NCBI RefSeq assembly: GCF_001634365.1
Contig: NZ_CP014578.1
Span: forward strand, 1,922,001-1,986,000
Direction: 5' to 3'
Length of the DNA stretch: 64,000 nucleotides
From: Paraburkholderia phytofirmans OLGA172
Lineage (GTDB): Bacteria; Pseudomonadota; Gammaproteobacteria; Burkholderiales; Burkholderiaceae
Part shown: one piece after another, positions 18,446 through 27,206 of the stretch
Layout of the letters: each line of letters begins with the position of its first letter
How positions within the stretch are numbered: position 1 is the first letter of the stretch
Notes under the pieces: generated by a model
Told to the model about the DNA's origin: nothing
The model's database searches: none
What the model saw: only the letters and a program-made list of their open reading frames with translations
Made by a program: the position numbers and the translations under genes

Positions 18446-20845
18446 ATGACCCGCGAACTCAACCCTGCGGCATCCGATTCCGCTCCGGCGGGACCGTCTT
18501 CGGAAGAGACGGGCTCAATCGGGCAGCCCTTTCTCACCGGTGTGGCCATAGCCGGGACGCAGGATCTGCCATTTCCCAAAACGCCGACAGCCAGTCTCGC
18601 CGCGCGGACGCTGGCCGAGTCGAAGCACCAGTGGCGCAGCAAAGCCACCCCCTTGCGCGCCGACGCGCCGAACGTATTGATCATCATGCTGGACGACGTC
18701 GGCTTTGCACACGCCGATACGGTTGGCGGTGCGATTCATACGCCGACGCTCAGCCGCATTGCCGATTCCGGCGTGCGCTACAACGCCTTTCACACCACCG
18801 CGATCTGCTCGGCGACGCGTGCGTCGCTGTTGACGGGGCGCAACCACCATCGCGTGGAATCCGGGACCATCACCGAGTTGGCGAGCGATTTTGACGGTTA
18901 CACCGGTGAGATTCCAAAGACTTCAGCGACCATACCGGAAGTGTTGCAGCACTATGGCTACAGCACAGCTGCATTCGGGAAGTGGCATAACACGCCTGCC
19001 CAGGATGTCTCTGCTGCGGGGCCTTTCGACCGCTGGCCGACCGGGTGCGGATTCGATCATTTCTACGGTTTCATGGGGGCGGAGTCCTCGCAATACGAGC
19101 CGAATCTGTATCGCAACACCACGCCGATCGAGCGGCCCAACGATCCGAAGTATCACCTGAGCGAAGATCTGGCAGCGCAGGCCACCAGCTGGTTGCGCCA
19201 GCAACATGCTCTTGCGCCTGACAAGCCGTTTCTGATGTATTGGGCGCCGGGAGCGGTGCATGGCCCGCACCAGGTCTTCGGTGAGTGGTCGGATAAGTAC
19301 AAGGGACAGTTCGACGGAGGCTGGGATGTCTATCGCGCGCAGGCCTTCAGGCGTCAGAAGGCGCTTGGCTGGATTCCGGCCGACAGCATCCTGACGCCGC
19401 GCCCAGACACGATGCCTGCATGGAATAGCCTTGGCGACGATGAGAAGCGATTCCAGGCGCGCCTGATGGAGGTGTACGCCGGTTTCCTCGAGCATGCCGA
19501 CACACAGGCCGGCAAGATCGTGGATGAACTGGAGCGGCTGGGCTTGCGTGACAACACGCTGATCTTTTACGTGCTGTCGGATAACGGGGCGTCCTCGGAA
19601 GGCTGGAGCGGCACCATCAACGAAATGCTGACGCTCAACGGCGTGCCGATGCCTTTCGCGCAACAGATGAAGATCCTCGAGGAGGAATACGGCGGCCTGC
19701 CCGCGTTGGGCGGTCCAAAGGTCGCGAACATGTATCACGCCGGCTGGGCCTGGGCCGGAGAAAGTCCGTTTCAGGGCACCAAGCTGGTGGCGGGTTATTT
19801 CGGCGGCACCCGTGTGCCGATGGCGGTTTCCTGGCCCAAGGGCATCAAGGCCGACGCCAATGTGCGTGGGCAGTTCCACCATGTCAACGATATCGCGCCG
19901 ACCCTCTACGAGGTCATCGGCATTGCGCCGCCGGAGTCGGTCAATGGCCAGAAGCAGGATCCGCTGGACGGCGTGAGCCTCGCGTATACGTTCGCCGACA
20001 GCGAGGCGCCCACGCAAAAAACGCATCAGTACTTCGAAGTATTCGGCAGCCGCGGGATCTACTCGGAAGGCTGGATGGCGTCGGTTTTCGGGCCGCGTGT
20101 GCCATGGTTGCCAGGCGCCTACGCCGCCTACGCGAACTGGAATCCGGATGAAGATGTCTGGGCCTTGTACAAACTCGACGGCGACTTCTCCCAGTCGAAC
20201 GATATTTCGCGCGACTACCCGCAAAAGCTCGCGGAGTTGAAACAGAAATTCGATAGCGAGGCGCGCGCCAATCACGTTTATCCGATCGGCGCGGGTTTGG
20301 GGCCGCTTCTTAATCCCGATGCTCGTGTGGGAACGACTCAGACCGAATGGCACTTCAATACGGAGATCACGCGCCTGCCCGAATTCTGTGCGCCTAATCT
20401 GCGCGCGCGCAACAACCGGGTCACGGTGGACGTCGAGGTGGCCGCCGCAGGCAGCGGCGTGCTCTATTCGCTGGGTGCGGTAGCCGGCGGTCTGGTGCTC
20501 TATATGGACGACGGTTACCTCCACTACGAATACAACTTCCTCGGTGTGGTGAGAACGCGCTTGCGTTCAGCGGACAGGATCGCGCCGGGTCCGCGTCGGT
20601 TCGATCTCGAGACCATGATGAGCGGGCCTGCGCCGGGTGCGGCTGCCGCGTTAGTCATGATGGTCGACGGCGTGGAAGTGACGCGGGCGACGACGCCGTT
20701 CACCGTCCCGCTTGCGTTCAGCGCGAGCGAAACCTTTAACGTCGGCGTCGACCTCGGTTGCCCGGTGACGCTGGACTATCGTGATCGCGCGCCGTTCAGA
20801 TTCAATGGCCGGATCAACGACGTGCATATCGTGTATCTGCCATGA
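18446..20845 (+). CDS. Type-I sulfatase, large cytoplasmic form
   Basis: 799-residue sulfatase that hydrolyses a sulfate ester. Active-site motif Cys121-Ser-Ala-Thr-Arg125 then ASLLTGR; the Cys must be converted to formylglycine, and a maturase gene (anSME) is in the same cluster. Metal ligands are visible at Asp83/Asp84 (LDDVG) and Asp379-Asn380 (LSDNG), with Lys179/His181 in FGKWH and His272 in AVHGPH. The usual motif is CXPXR; here the Pro is Ala, a form seen in some maturase-dependent enzymes. No signal peptide is visible: the first 70 residues are polar, so the enzyme acts inside the cell. Length and GRNHH motif fit the large actinobacterial/proteobacterial arylsulfatase group; the C-terminal 200 residues form a beta-rich domain. 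Start preceded by AGGAGACCCTC. Its stop overlaps the next ATG by 4 bases. Confidence 0.93.
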   Translation: MTRELNPAASDSAPAGPSSEETGSIGQPFLTGVAIAGTQDLPFPKTPTASLAARTLAESKHQWRSKATPLRADAPNVLIIMLDDVGFAHADTVGGAIHTPTLSRIADSGVRYNAFHTTAICSATRASLLTGRNHHRVESGTITELASDFDGYTGEIPKTSATIPEVLQHYGYSTAAFGKWHNTPAQDVSAAGPFDRWPTGCGFDHFYGFMGAESSQYEPNLYRNTTPIERPNDPKYHLSEDLAAQATSWLRQQHALAPDKPFLMYWAPGAVHGPHQVFGEWSDKYKGQFDGGWDVYRAQAFRRQKALGWIPADSILTPRPDTMPAWNSLGDDEKRFQARLMEVYAGFLEHADTQAGKIVDELERLGLRDNTLIFYVLSDNGASSEGWSGTINEMLTLNGVPMPFAQQMKILEEEYGGLPALGGPKVANMYHAGWAWAGESPFQGTKLVAGYFGGTRVPMAVSWPKGIKADANVRGQFHHVNDIAPTLYEVIGIAPPESVNGQKQDPLDGVSLAYTFADSEAPTQKTHQYFEVFGSRGIYSEGWMASVFGPRVPWLPGAYAAYANWNPDEDVWALYKLDGDFSQSNDISRDYPQKLAELKQKFDSEARANHVYPIGAGLGPLLNPDARVGTTQTEWHFNTEITRLPEFCAPNLRARNNRVTVDVEVAAAGSGVLYSLGAVAGGLVLYMDDGYLHYEYNFLGVVRTRLRSADRIAPGPRRFDLETMMSGPAPGAAAALVMMVDGVEVTRATTPFTVPLAFSASETFNVGVDLGCPVTLDYRDRAPFRFNGRINDVHIVYLP

Positions 20846-22476
20846 TCGACTACATCGTGATCGGCGGTGGATCGGCGGGCTGTGTGTTGGCAGCCCGCTT
20901 GAGCGAGGATCCACGGGTTCAGGTTTGCCTGCTCGAAGCAGGCAAGCCTGATAACAGCCCATTGATTCAATGTCCGGCGGGGCTTGCCGCGTTGATCCCG
21001 TATCCCATCTTCAACTGGGCGTTCAAGACGATGCCCAACTTCGGGCTGAACGGCCGGATCGGCTACCAGCCGCGCGGCAAGGCGTTGGGCGGGAGTAGTT
21101 CGATCAACGGGATGATGTATATCCGTGGCGACCGGGCCGACTACGATCAATGGGCAGAAGAGGGCAATGCCGGCTGGAGTTATGACGAGGTGTTGCCGTA
21201 CTTCAGGAAGTCGGAGAACAACGCGTTCTGGGGCAGCAATGCGCATCACGGCGCAAGCGGCCCGCTCAACGTGGCGGATGTGCTGGAACCGAGCGTCTAT
21301 GCAAGAGCGTTTGTCGAGGCCGGCGTACAGGCGGGGCATTCGCCCAACCCCGATTTCAATGGCGATCATCAACTGGGCATTGGACTGACGCAGGTCACGC
21401 AAAAGAACGGCGAACGCTGCAGCACCGCCAAGGCGTTCCTGACACCGAATCTCGACCGGACGAACCTGCAGGTCATCACCGGTGCGCAGGCTACGCGAAT
21501 CCTGATGGACGGCAAGCGCGCGGTTGGTGTCGAGTTTCAACAAGGCGGCGCAATCAAGGTTTTGAAAGCCACGCAGGAAGTTTTGTTGTCGGCCGGCGCC
21601 TTGCAGTCGCCACACATTCTGATGCTGTCGGGCATTGGGCCTGCCGGGCATTTACAGCAGCACGGCATTGACGTCGTCCATGATTCACCGGGCGTCGGCA
21701 AGAACCTGCAGGATCACATCGATATTGTTCACAGCTACGAAGCCGGTGCGTCGCGAGGGCTGTTCGGCGTGTCGCTGTCGGGCGTGTGGTCTGTGGCGAA
21801 GGGCATTCGCACCTGGGCGAAATACCGACGCGGCGTGCTGACGTCCAACTTCGCGGAAGGCACGGGCTTTGTGAAGACGCTGCCGGAAGAAAGGCGCCCG
21901 GATGTGCAGCTCGTGTTCATCGTTGCAAAGCTGATCGACCACGGCCGGAAGATATTGATCGGTAATGGCTACTCGGTTCACTGCGGCCTGTTGCGCCCCA
22001 AATCCCGCGGCAGCGTTTCATTGGCGAGCGCCGACCCGTTGGCGGCGCCGCTGATCGACACCAATTTCCTGGCCGATCAGGACGACGTGAGTCGCCTCAT
22101 ACGCGCTTTCAAACTGGTGCGCGGCATCATGCGTCAGCCGGCTCTCGCGCGATTTGGCGGCAAGGAATCCAGAAATTCGGCGCGCGCGCAGACCGACGCA
22201 CAGATCGAAGCGTTCATTCGCAACCACGCTGACTGCGCCTATCACCCTGTCGGGACCTGTCGCATGGGTAACGGTCCGCTCGATGTGGTCGACGATCAAT
22301 TGCGCGTGAAAGGGGTGCACGGTTTGCGTGTTGTCGACGCGTCGATCATGCCGAACATCGTGTCGGGCAACACCAATGCACCGACCATCATGATCGCGGA
22401 GAAAGCCGCCGACATGATCAAGGCCGCGTTGGCCGAGATCAAAGAGGGATCATGCTGCACTGGATGCCCCTCGTGA
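20842..22476 (+). CDS. GMC-family FAD alcohol dehydrogenase/oxidase
   Basis: 544 residues, glucose-methanol-choline oxidoreductase family, related to BetA/AlkJ-type primary alcohol dehydrogenases. FAD-binding GGGSAGC at residues 8-14, GMC signature GKALGGSSSINGMMYIRGD, second signature LLSAGALQSPHILMLSGIGP, and the catalytic His in CAYHPVGTCRMG near the C-terminus. The ATG overlaps the sulfatase stop (ATGA), so the two are translationally coupled: the alcohol freed by the sulfatase would be its natural substrate, oxidised to the aldehyde. The last nine residues include a Cys-rich tail (CCTGC) not typical of the family. Confidence 0.92.
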   Translation: MIDYIVIGGGSAGCVLAARLSEDPRVQVCLLEAGKPDNSPLIQCPAGLAALIPYPIFNWAFKTMPNFGLNGRIGYQPRGKALGGSSSINGMMYIRGDRADYDQWAEEGNAGWSYDEVLPYFRKSENNAFWGSNAHHGASGPLNVADVLEPSVYARAFVEAGVQAGHSPNPDFNGDHQLGIGLTQVTQKNGERCSTAKAFLTPNLDRTNLQVITGAQATRILMDGKRAVGVEFQQGGAIKVLKATQEVLLSAGALQSPHILMLSGIGPAGHLQQHGIDVVHDSPGVGKNLQDHIDIVHSYEAGASRGLFGVSLSGVWSVAKGIRTWAKYRRGVLTSNFAEGTGFVKTLPEERRPDVQLVFIVAKLIDHGRKILIGNGYSVHCGLLRPKSRGSVSLASADPLAAPLIDTNFLADQDDVSRLIRAFKLVRGIMRQPALARFGGKESRNSARAQTDAQIEAFIRNHADCAYHPVGTCRMGNGPLDVVDDQLRVKGVHGLRVVDASIMPNIVSGNTNAPTIMIAEKAADMIKAALAEIKEGSCCTGCPS

Positions 22477-22532
22477 AGGCACGATCGCGCGGTACACAAA
22501 ATTAGAGCTGCGGCGGCATCGAGAAAGAGGCG

Positions 22533-22554
22533 AAACGCAAAGCGCTTTCCGTTT
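22533..22554. promoter_or_regulatory. Palindrome around AAAGCGCTTT upstream of the racemase gene
   Basis: AAACG, then AAAGCGCTTT, then CGTTT form an imperfect 22-bp inverted repeat in the 140-bp gap, 62 bp upstream of the next start. The centre looks like operators of LacI-type regulators. It may mark an internal promoter of the cluster, but no LacI gene is nearby. Confidence 0.35.
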
Positions 22555-22616
22555 CATTTCACCGTTTGCCAGGCGCTGCGATGGCTCATCATCTTGATCT
22601 CCAAAGGAGCAGAACC

Positions 22617-23750
22617 ATGGGTGTTCTCGACGGAATCCGCGTCGTGGAAATAGCGGGTATCGGGCCGGGTCCTTTTTGCGGCATGTTGCTTGCCGACATG
22701 GGCGCCGAAGTCATCCTGATCGAGCGCGCCGACGCCAACGATGGCGGCATGCTCGATCTCGGCAAGAGCGCTATCGTCAATCGTGGCAAACAGTCCATTG
22801 CGCTGAACCTGAAGGACACGCGCGCGATTGACGCGGTCCTGCGGCTCATCGAGGGTTCAGACGCGTTGCTCGAAGGCATGCGCCCAGGCGTGATGGAGCG
22901 GCTGGGGCTCGGGCCGGAGATGTGTCTCTCACGCAATCCACGCCTCGTATACGGCCGGATGACCGGATGGGGACAGACGGGGCCGTTGGCGCAGTGCGCC
23001 GGCCACGACCTGAATTACATCGCGCTCTCCGGCGCGCTGTGGTTCGCGGGCGAACCCGGCAGGCCACCCATGCCACCGCCCACGCTATTGGGCGATCTGG
23101 GCGGTGGCGCGCTGTATCTCGCGATGGGCGTGCTTGCCGGCATCCTGGGCGCTCGCCGTACCGGTCATGGCCAGGTGGTGGATGCTGCCATCGTCGACGG
23201 CAGCGCCAATCTGATGAACCTGCTGCTCTCGGTGCATGCCGCAGGGCATCAGCCTATCGAACGCGGGCGCGGCCTTCTGGACGGCCCGCACTGGAGTGGC
23301 ACCTACGCGTGTGCCGATGGCCACTTTGTCAGTGTCCAGGCGCTGGAGCCGCAATTCAATGCGCTGCTCTTCAGCAAGCTTGGGCTCGGTGACGATCCGG
23401 ATTTCCGGCAGCCTTATCACCCGCATCGATGGCCTGCCCTGCGTGACCGGTTGGCGGCGGTATTCGCCACGCAACCCCGGCAGCATTGGATCGATTTGCT
23501 CGAAGGCAGTGATGCCTGTTTCGCGCCGGTGCTGACGCCTGTCGGAGCCATGACGCACCCGCATATGGCCGCTCGCGGCGTCTATGCGGAGCGCGACGGG
23601 GTATTGCAGGCCGCCCCGGCGCCGCGATTCTCCGCGACCCCGTCCGGCGCCCCTAACGCCGTACCGCGCCGTGGTGAACATGGCCTTGCGATCCTCCGAG
23701 CCATCGGGCTTGGCGAAGACGAGATCGTGCAATTGCTCGCCGCGCACTGA
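22617..23750 (+). CDS. Alpha-methylacyl-CoA racemase-like (CaiB/BaiF family)
   Basis: 377 residues from the ATG preceded by AAAGGAGCAGAACC. The family contains both CoA-transferases and alpha-methylacyl-CoA racemase (AMACR/MCR). The racemase reading is favoured by EIAGIGPGPFCGMLLADMGA, RMTGWGQTGPLAQCAGHDLN, SGALWFAGEP, GDLGGGALYLAMGVLAG and VVDAAIVDGSA, all close to mycobacterial MCR as remembered; the catalytic pair would be His130 and Asp160. AMACR interconverts 2R- and 2S-methylacyl-CoA so that only the 2S form enters beta-oxidation. In this cluster it implies an alpha-methyl-branched substrate. A succinyl/acetyl-CoA-dependent transferase remains the alternative. Confidence 0.85.
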   Translation: MGVLDGIRVVEIAGIGPGPFCGMLLADMGAEVILIERADANDGGMLDLGKSAIVNRGKQSIALNLKDTRAIDAVLRLIEGSDALLEGMRPGVMERLGLGPEMCLSRNPRLVYGRMTGWGQTGPLAQCAGHDLNYIALSGALWFAGEPGRPPMPPPTLLGDLGGGALYLAMGVLAGILGARRTGHGQVVDAAIVDGSANLMNLLLSVHAAGHQPIERGRGLLDGPHWSGTYACADGHFVSVQALEPQFNALLFSKLGLGDDPDFRQPYHPHRWPALRDRLAAVFATQPRQHWIDLLEGSDACFAPVLTPVGAMTHPHMAARGVYAERDGVLQAAPAPRFSATPSGAPNAVPRRGEHGLAILRAIGLGEDEIVQLLAAH

Positions 23751-23904
23751 GGCCACGTCACACGCAACTTATCGCCGGGACCTGCGACTTCATTCCAATG
23801 ACCTGTAGCAAACCACAGTTCTCCATACGATCAGCACATTCGCCAATTTCTTGAGGCCGACGCCTTCGTCGAGCGTCCTGATCACCGAAAAGTATGGAGA
23901 TGTC

Positions 23905-24690
23905 ATGAACGAAGACGTTTTGTTGTACGACGTCGATGGGTCTGTTGCCCGTTTGACGCTGAACCGCCCAAAGGCGATGAATTCGCTGAACCTGGCGATG
24001 CTTGCGGAACTGGATCGCCGTCTAACGCAGATCGAGGCCGACGATGAGATGCGTGTGCTGGTGCTTACCGGTGCCGAAGCAGCCTTCTGTGCGGGCGCAG
24101 ACCTGAAGGAAGTATTGGCGGGCCAAGACCTGGGTCCCGGCGAAGCGGATTTTCTCGATCGTGCGAACCAGGTGTTTGGCCGGCTGCGCAATTTCCCGAA
24201 GCCCGTGATTGCCGCGTTGAACGGCGTCACGATGGCCGGCGGCCTGGAACTGGCGATGTGCGCGGATCTGGTGATTGCCGCCGAGACCGCCACGCTCGCC
24301 GACGCGCATGCCAACTTCGGCGTGTATCCGGGCGCGGGTGGCGCGGCCGTCCTGCCGCGGCTCATTCCGCTCAACATGGCGATGTATCTGCTGCTGACCG
24401 GCAAGTCCCTGTCGGCCACCGAGATGAAGGCGTGTGGCCTCGTCTGCGAAGTGCACCCGGATGCGGAACTCGCCGAGGCCGTGCAGAAGCTCGCCACGCA
24501 TATCGCGCGAAAGAGCCCCATTGCGTTGCGCCGCATGAAAGAAGTAGCGCGGCAATCCGCCGACAAAACGCGCGACGACGCCTTGCTGCACGAGCAGGTG
24601 ATGCTGCGCCAGCACATGCGCACATTCGACTTCCACGAAGGCTTGCAGGCTTTCGCCGAAAAGCGCGCGCCCCGGTTTCAAGGCCGCTGA
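23905..24690 (+). CDS. Enoyl-CoA hydratase/isomerase-family protein (crotonase)
   Basis: 261 residues; start ATG follows GGAGATGTC. Crotonase fold signs: LNRPKAMNSLNLAML, oxyanion-hole FCAGADLKEV and GVTMAGGLELAMCADLVIAAE. Glu115 in GGLELAM matches the first catalytic Glu of crotonase. At the second catalytic position (usually PE before a GxxPG loop) this protein has ADAHANFGVYPGAGG, so His takes the place of Glu. It may still hydrate an enoyl-CoA, or do another crotonase reaction. Context (acyl-CoA dehydrogenase, HSD10-like dehydrogenase, thiolase) favours hydratase. It lies 154 bp after the racemase and 25 bp before the thiolase. Confidence 0.88.
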   Translation: MNEDVLLYDVDGSVARLTLNRPKAMNSLNLAMLAELDRRLTQIEADDEMRVLVLTGAEAAFCAGADLKEVLAGQDLGPGEADFLDRANQVFGRLRNFPKPVIAALNGVTMAGGLELAMCADLVIAAETATLADAHANFGVYPGAGGAAVLPRLIPLNMAMYLLLTGKSLSATEMKACGLVCEVHPDAELAEAVQKLATHIARKSPIALRRMKEVARQSADKTRDDALLHEQVMLRQHMRTFDFHEGLQAFAEKRAPRFQGR

Positions 24691-24715
24691 ATCACATCGT
24701 AACGAGAACAGAAAC

Positions 24716-25957
24716 ATGAGCGATATCTATGTGGCCGGCGTCGGCATGACTGCCTTTGGGCGCCTGCTTGAAAAGTCGGTGTACGACATGGTCGGAGAAG
24801 CCGTAGCGCTTGCGTTGAAAGACGCCGGCTGCGGTACGGCCGACATTGGCGCCGCGTATTACGGGACCATGACGAATGGCCAGTTGCAAGGCCAAACCGC
24901 CATCCCCGGCCCGATTGCGATGCGCCGCCTCGGCATTGAAGGCGTGCCGGTATTTACGGTGGAAAACGCCTGTGCCACGGGTTCATCGGCATTCAACCTG
25001 GCGACGCTGGCGTTGCGTTCGGGCAGCTGCGATATCGCGCTGGCCGTTGGTGCGGAAAAGATGAATATTCCGGACAAGGCCAGGATGTTCGCGGCGTTCG
25101 ACGGCGGCTGGGACGTCTCGACGGTGGAGCGCAACAAGGCGACGTTGCTCGCCATGGGCGAGGGCATGACGCCGCCGCCGGGCACCATGTCCGAGCGCCC
25201 GTACAGCGTCTTCATGGACGTGTATGCCGCGATTTGCCGCAACCACATGTTGCGTTACGGTACTACCCGGAGGCAGATCGCTGCTGTGGCGGCAAAGAAC
25301 CATCAACACTCGGTGCACAACCCGCTGGCGCAGTTTCAACAGCCCTTCAGTATCGAGGAGGTATTGGCGTCGCCACCGATCGCCTATCCGTTGACCACGT
25401 TGATGTGTTCCCCGATCAGCGATGGCGCGGCTGCTGTCGTGCTGTGCAACGCAGCGGGACTGAAGAGGCTCAACGGCGCGGCGCGCCGTGCGGTGCGTGT
25501 GCTCGCCAGCGTCGTGCAAACCGGCACCACGCGCGGCCTCGATGAGCCGCACAAGATCATTGCCCACCGCGCGGCGAAAGAGGCATACGAACAGGCTGGC
25601 GTGGCGCCTGAAGACGTCGATGTCGCGGAGGTTCACGACGCGTCCGCGATCGGCGAAATTCTCAATGCCGAGTCATTGATGCTGGTGCCTTTCGGCGAAG
25701 GCGGACCGGCAGCGGAGCGAGGCGACTTTACGGTCGGCGGCCGCATGCCGATCAACCCTTCCGGCGGCCTCGAATCGAAGGGCCACCCCATTGGCGCAAC
25801 CGGCCTCGGCCAGATCCACGAACTGGTGACCCAGTTGCGCGGCGAAGCGGACAAGCGGCAGGTGGACAACGCCCGCATTGCGATTCAGGAAAACGGCGGC
25901 GGTCTTTACGGTATCGAAGAGGCCGTGGTGGCCATCACGATTCTTGCCAAACAGTAA
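24716..25957 (+). CDS. SCP2-type thiolase / lipid-transfer-family thiolase
   Basis: 413 residues. The thiolase fold is shown by the nucleophile Cys86 (VENACATGSSAFN), GAEKM, and His357 in ESKGHPIGATGLGQIHEL. The sequence pattern and the ending (LRGEADKRQV...) follow the SCP-x/SCP2 thiolase group that handles branched-chain and sterol side-chain acyl-CoA. In that group the HDCF motif supplies a His and the second Cys; here it is His307-Asp-Ala-Ser, so the Cys is missing. It could be a thiolase with altered chemistry or a retro-aldolase-like member. No C-terminal SCP2 carrier domain is present. Confidence 0.9.
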   Translation: MSDIYVAGVGMTAFGRLLEKSVYDMVGEAVALALKDAGCGTADIGAAYYGTMTNGQLQGQTAIPGPIAMRRLGIEGVPVFTVENACATGSSAFNLATLALRSGSCDIALAVGAEKMNIPDKARMFAAFDGGWDVSTVERNKATLLAMGEGMTPPPGTMSERPYSVFMDVYAAICRNHMLRYGTTRRQIAAVAAKNHQHSVHNPLAQFQQPFSIEEVLASPPIAYPLTTLMCSPISDGAAAVVLCNAAGLKRLNGAARRAVRVLASVVQTGTTRGLDEPHKIIAHRAAKEAYEQAGVAPEDVDVAEVHDASAIGEILNAESLMLVPFGEGGPAAERGDFTVGGRMPINPSGGLESKGHPIGATGLGQIHELVTQLRGEADKRQVDNARIAIQENGGGLYGIEEAVVAITILAKQ

Positions 25958-25978
25958 GTCATTCAGGGAAGCCTAGAG

Positions 25979-27136
25979 ATGGGATACGTATTCAGGACGG
26001 AAGAGCAGCGAGGCGCGGTGGACGGACTGCGGCGCTATCTGGCAGACAAGGCCGATCCCTTGTTCAACAAGGAGTATCGCGACAGGTTCGTGCCGAAGGA
26101 GCAGATGGGTGAGTTCATGCGTGAGCTTAGCCAGTTCGGCCTGATTTCGGGTACCGTGGGTGAAGAGCACGGCGGTCTGGGTCTTGATTGGCTCACGATG
26201 ATCATGCTGTTCGAAGAAGTGGCGGCCACCTCGGTCGATCTGTCGGTGCCGGTGCTGATCAATGGTTTCTGTGCGCAGATGCTCGCGAGGCTGGCGCCTG
26301 CGCATCTGCGCGAACGCTATCTGCCGGGACTGCTCAAGGGCGAACTGTTCTGCAGCGCGGGTATCTCCGAGCCGGACGTTGGCTCCAACGTGCTGGAGAT
26401 CAAGACGCGCGCCCGGCGGGATGGGGATCATTACATCATCAACGGCGAGAAGACGTGGATCAGTAACGGCGCCTATTCGGACATTCTGATCTGCACGTGC
26501 CGGACCGGCGACGATCCGCGCCGCGGCCTGACGCACTTTCTGCTCGACCGCAAAGAGCATCCGTACGAGGTTCGGGATATTCATAAGATCGCCTGGAACA
26601 GCCAGTCGACGGCGCAGATATTCCTTAGCGATGTCCGTGTGCCGGCCAGCAACATGCTCGGCAACGAAGGGGAAGCGCTGAAGAACACGTTAACGATGTT
26701 CGAACGCTCGCGTGTTTTCGTCGCCGCGCAGGGTCTCGGTATTGCACGGCGCGCATTGGAAGAGGCGACGCGCTATGCCACGGAGCGCAAACAGCACGGC
26801 AAGGTGATTGCCGGGCACCAGCTGATCTCCGCGATGCTGGCCGAAATGGCCACGCATGTCGACGCCAGCCGTCTGCTGACCCAGCGTGCTGCATCGATGA
26901 TCGAAGCGGGAGTGCCCGCCGAGATGGAAGCAGCCATGGCCAAATATTTTGCCTGTGAAGCCGCGGTGACAATCGCCCGCCAGGCGGTGCAGATTCACGG
27001 CGGCAATGGGGTTACCAAGGAGTTTCTGGTCGAGAAGCTGGCGCGCGAAGCGATTGTTGTGCCGATTCCGGAGGGCACGACCCAAATCCAGCAACTCATC
27101 ATCGGGCGCGCGCTGACTGGGGTCAACGCATTCTGA
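25979..27136 (+). CDS. Acyl-CoA dehydrogenase, 385 residues
   Basis: Short acyl-CoA dehydrogenase, single four-domain type. Signs are FGLISGTVGEEHGGLGLDW, the FAD-binding CSAGISEPDVGSNVLEIKT and NGEKTWISNGAYSD, the R-loop KQHGKVIAGHQLISAML, VQIHGGNGVTKEFLVEKLAREA, and the base Glu in VPIPEGTTQIQQLI. It would introduce the 2,3 double bond into the acyl-CoA after activation and epimerisation. It lies 21 bp after the thiolase, in the same operon. The length and IPEGTTQIQ ending agree with enzymes for branched or sterol-derived acyl-CoA, but the substrate cannot be read from sequence. Confidence 0.93.
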   Translation: MGYVFRTEEQRGAVDGLRRYLADKADPLFNKEYRDRFVPKEQMGEFMRELSQFGLISGTVGEEHGGLGLDWLTMIMLFEEVAATSVDLSVPVLINGFCAQMLARLAPAHLRERYLPGLLKGELFCSAGISEPDVGSNVLEIKTRARRDGDHYIINGEKTWISNGAYSDILICTCRTGDDPRRGLTHFLLDRKEHPYEVRDIHKIAWNSQSTAQIFLSDVRVPASNMLGNEGEALKNTLTMFERSRVFVAAQGLGIARRALEEATRYATERKQHGKVIAGHQLISAMLAEMATHVDASRLLTQRAASMIEAGVPAEMEAAMAKYFACEAAVTIARQAVQIHGGNGVTKEFLVEKLAREAIVVPIPEGTTQIQQLIIGRALTGVNAF

Positions 27137-27206
27137 TGCGTGGCGGCGCTCACGGCGCTGCCCGCACCAGGGCCTTTCAAATTCTCAACTTATATTCGGA
27201 TATCCC

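Noticed and set aside
18923..20524. Long open minus-strand frame opposite the sulfatase.
   Set aside because: Antisense frame caused by high GC codon bias; no domain recognisable.
22617..23750. Naming the CaiB/BaiF protein as a plain CoA-transferase.
   Set aside because: The AGHDLNY and GDLGGG segments and overall pattern fit alpha-methylacyl-CoA racemase better, although the transferase cannot be fully excluded.
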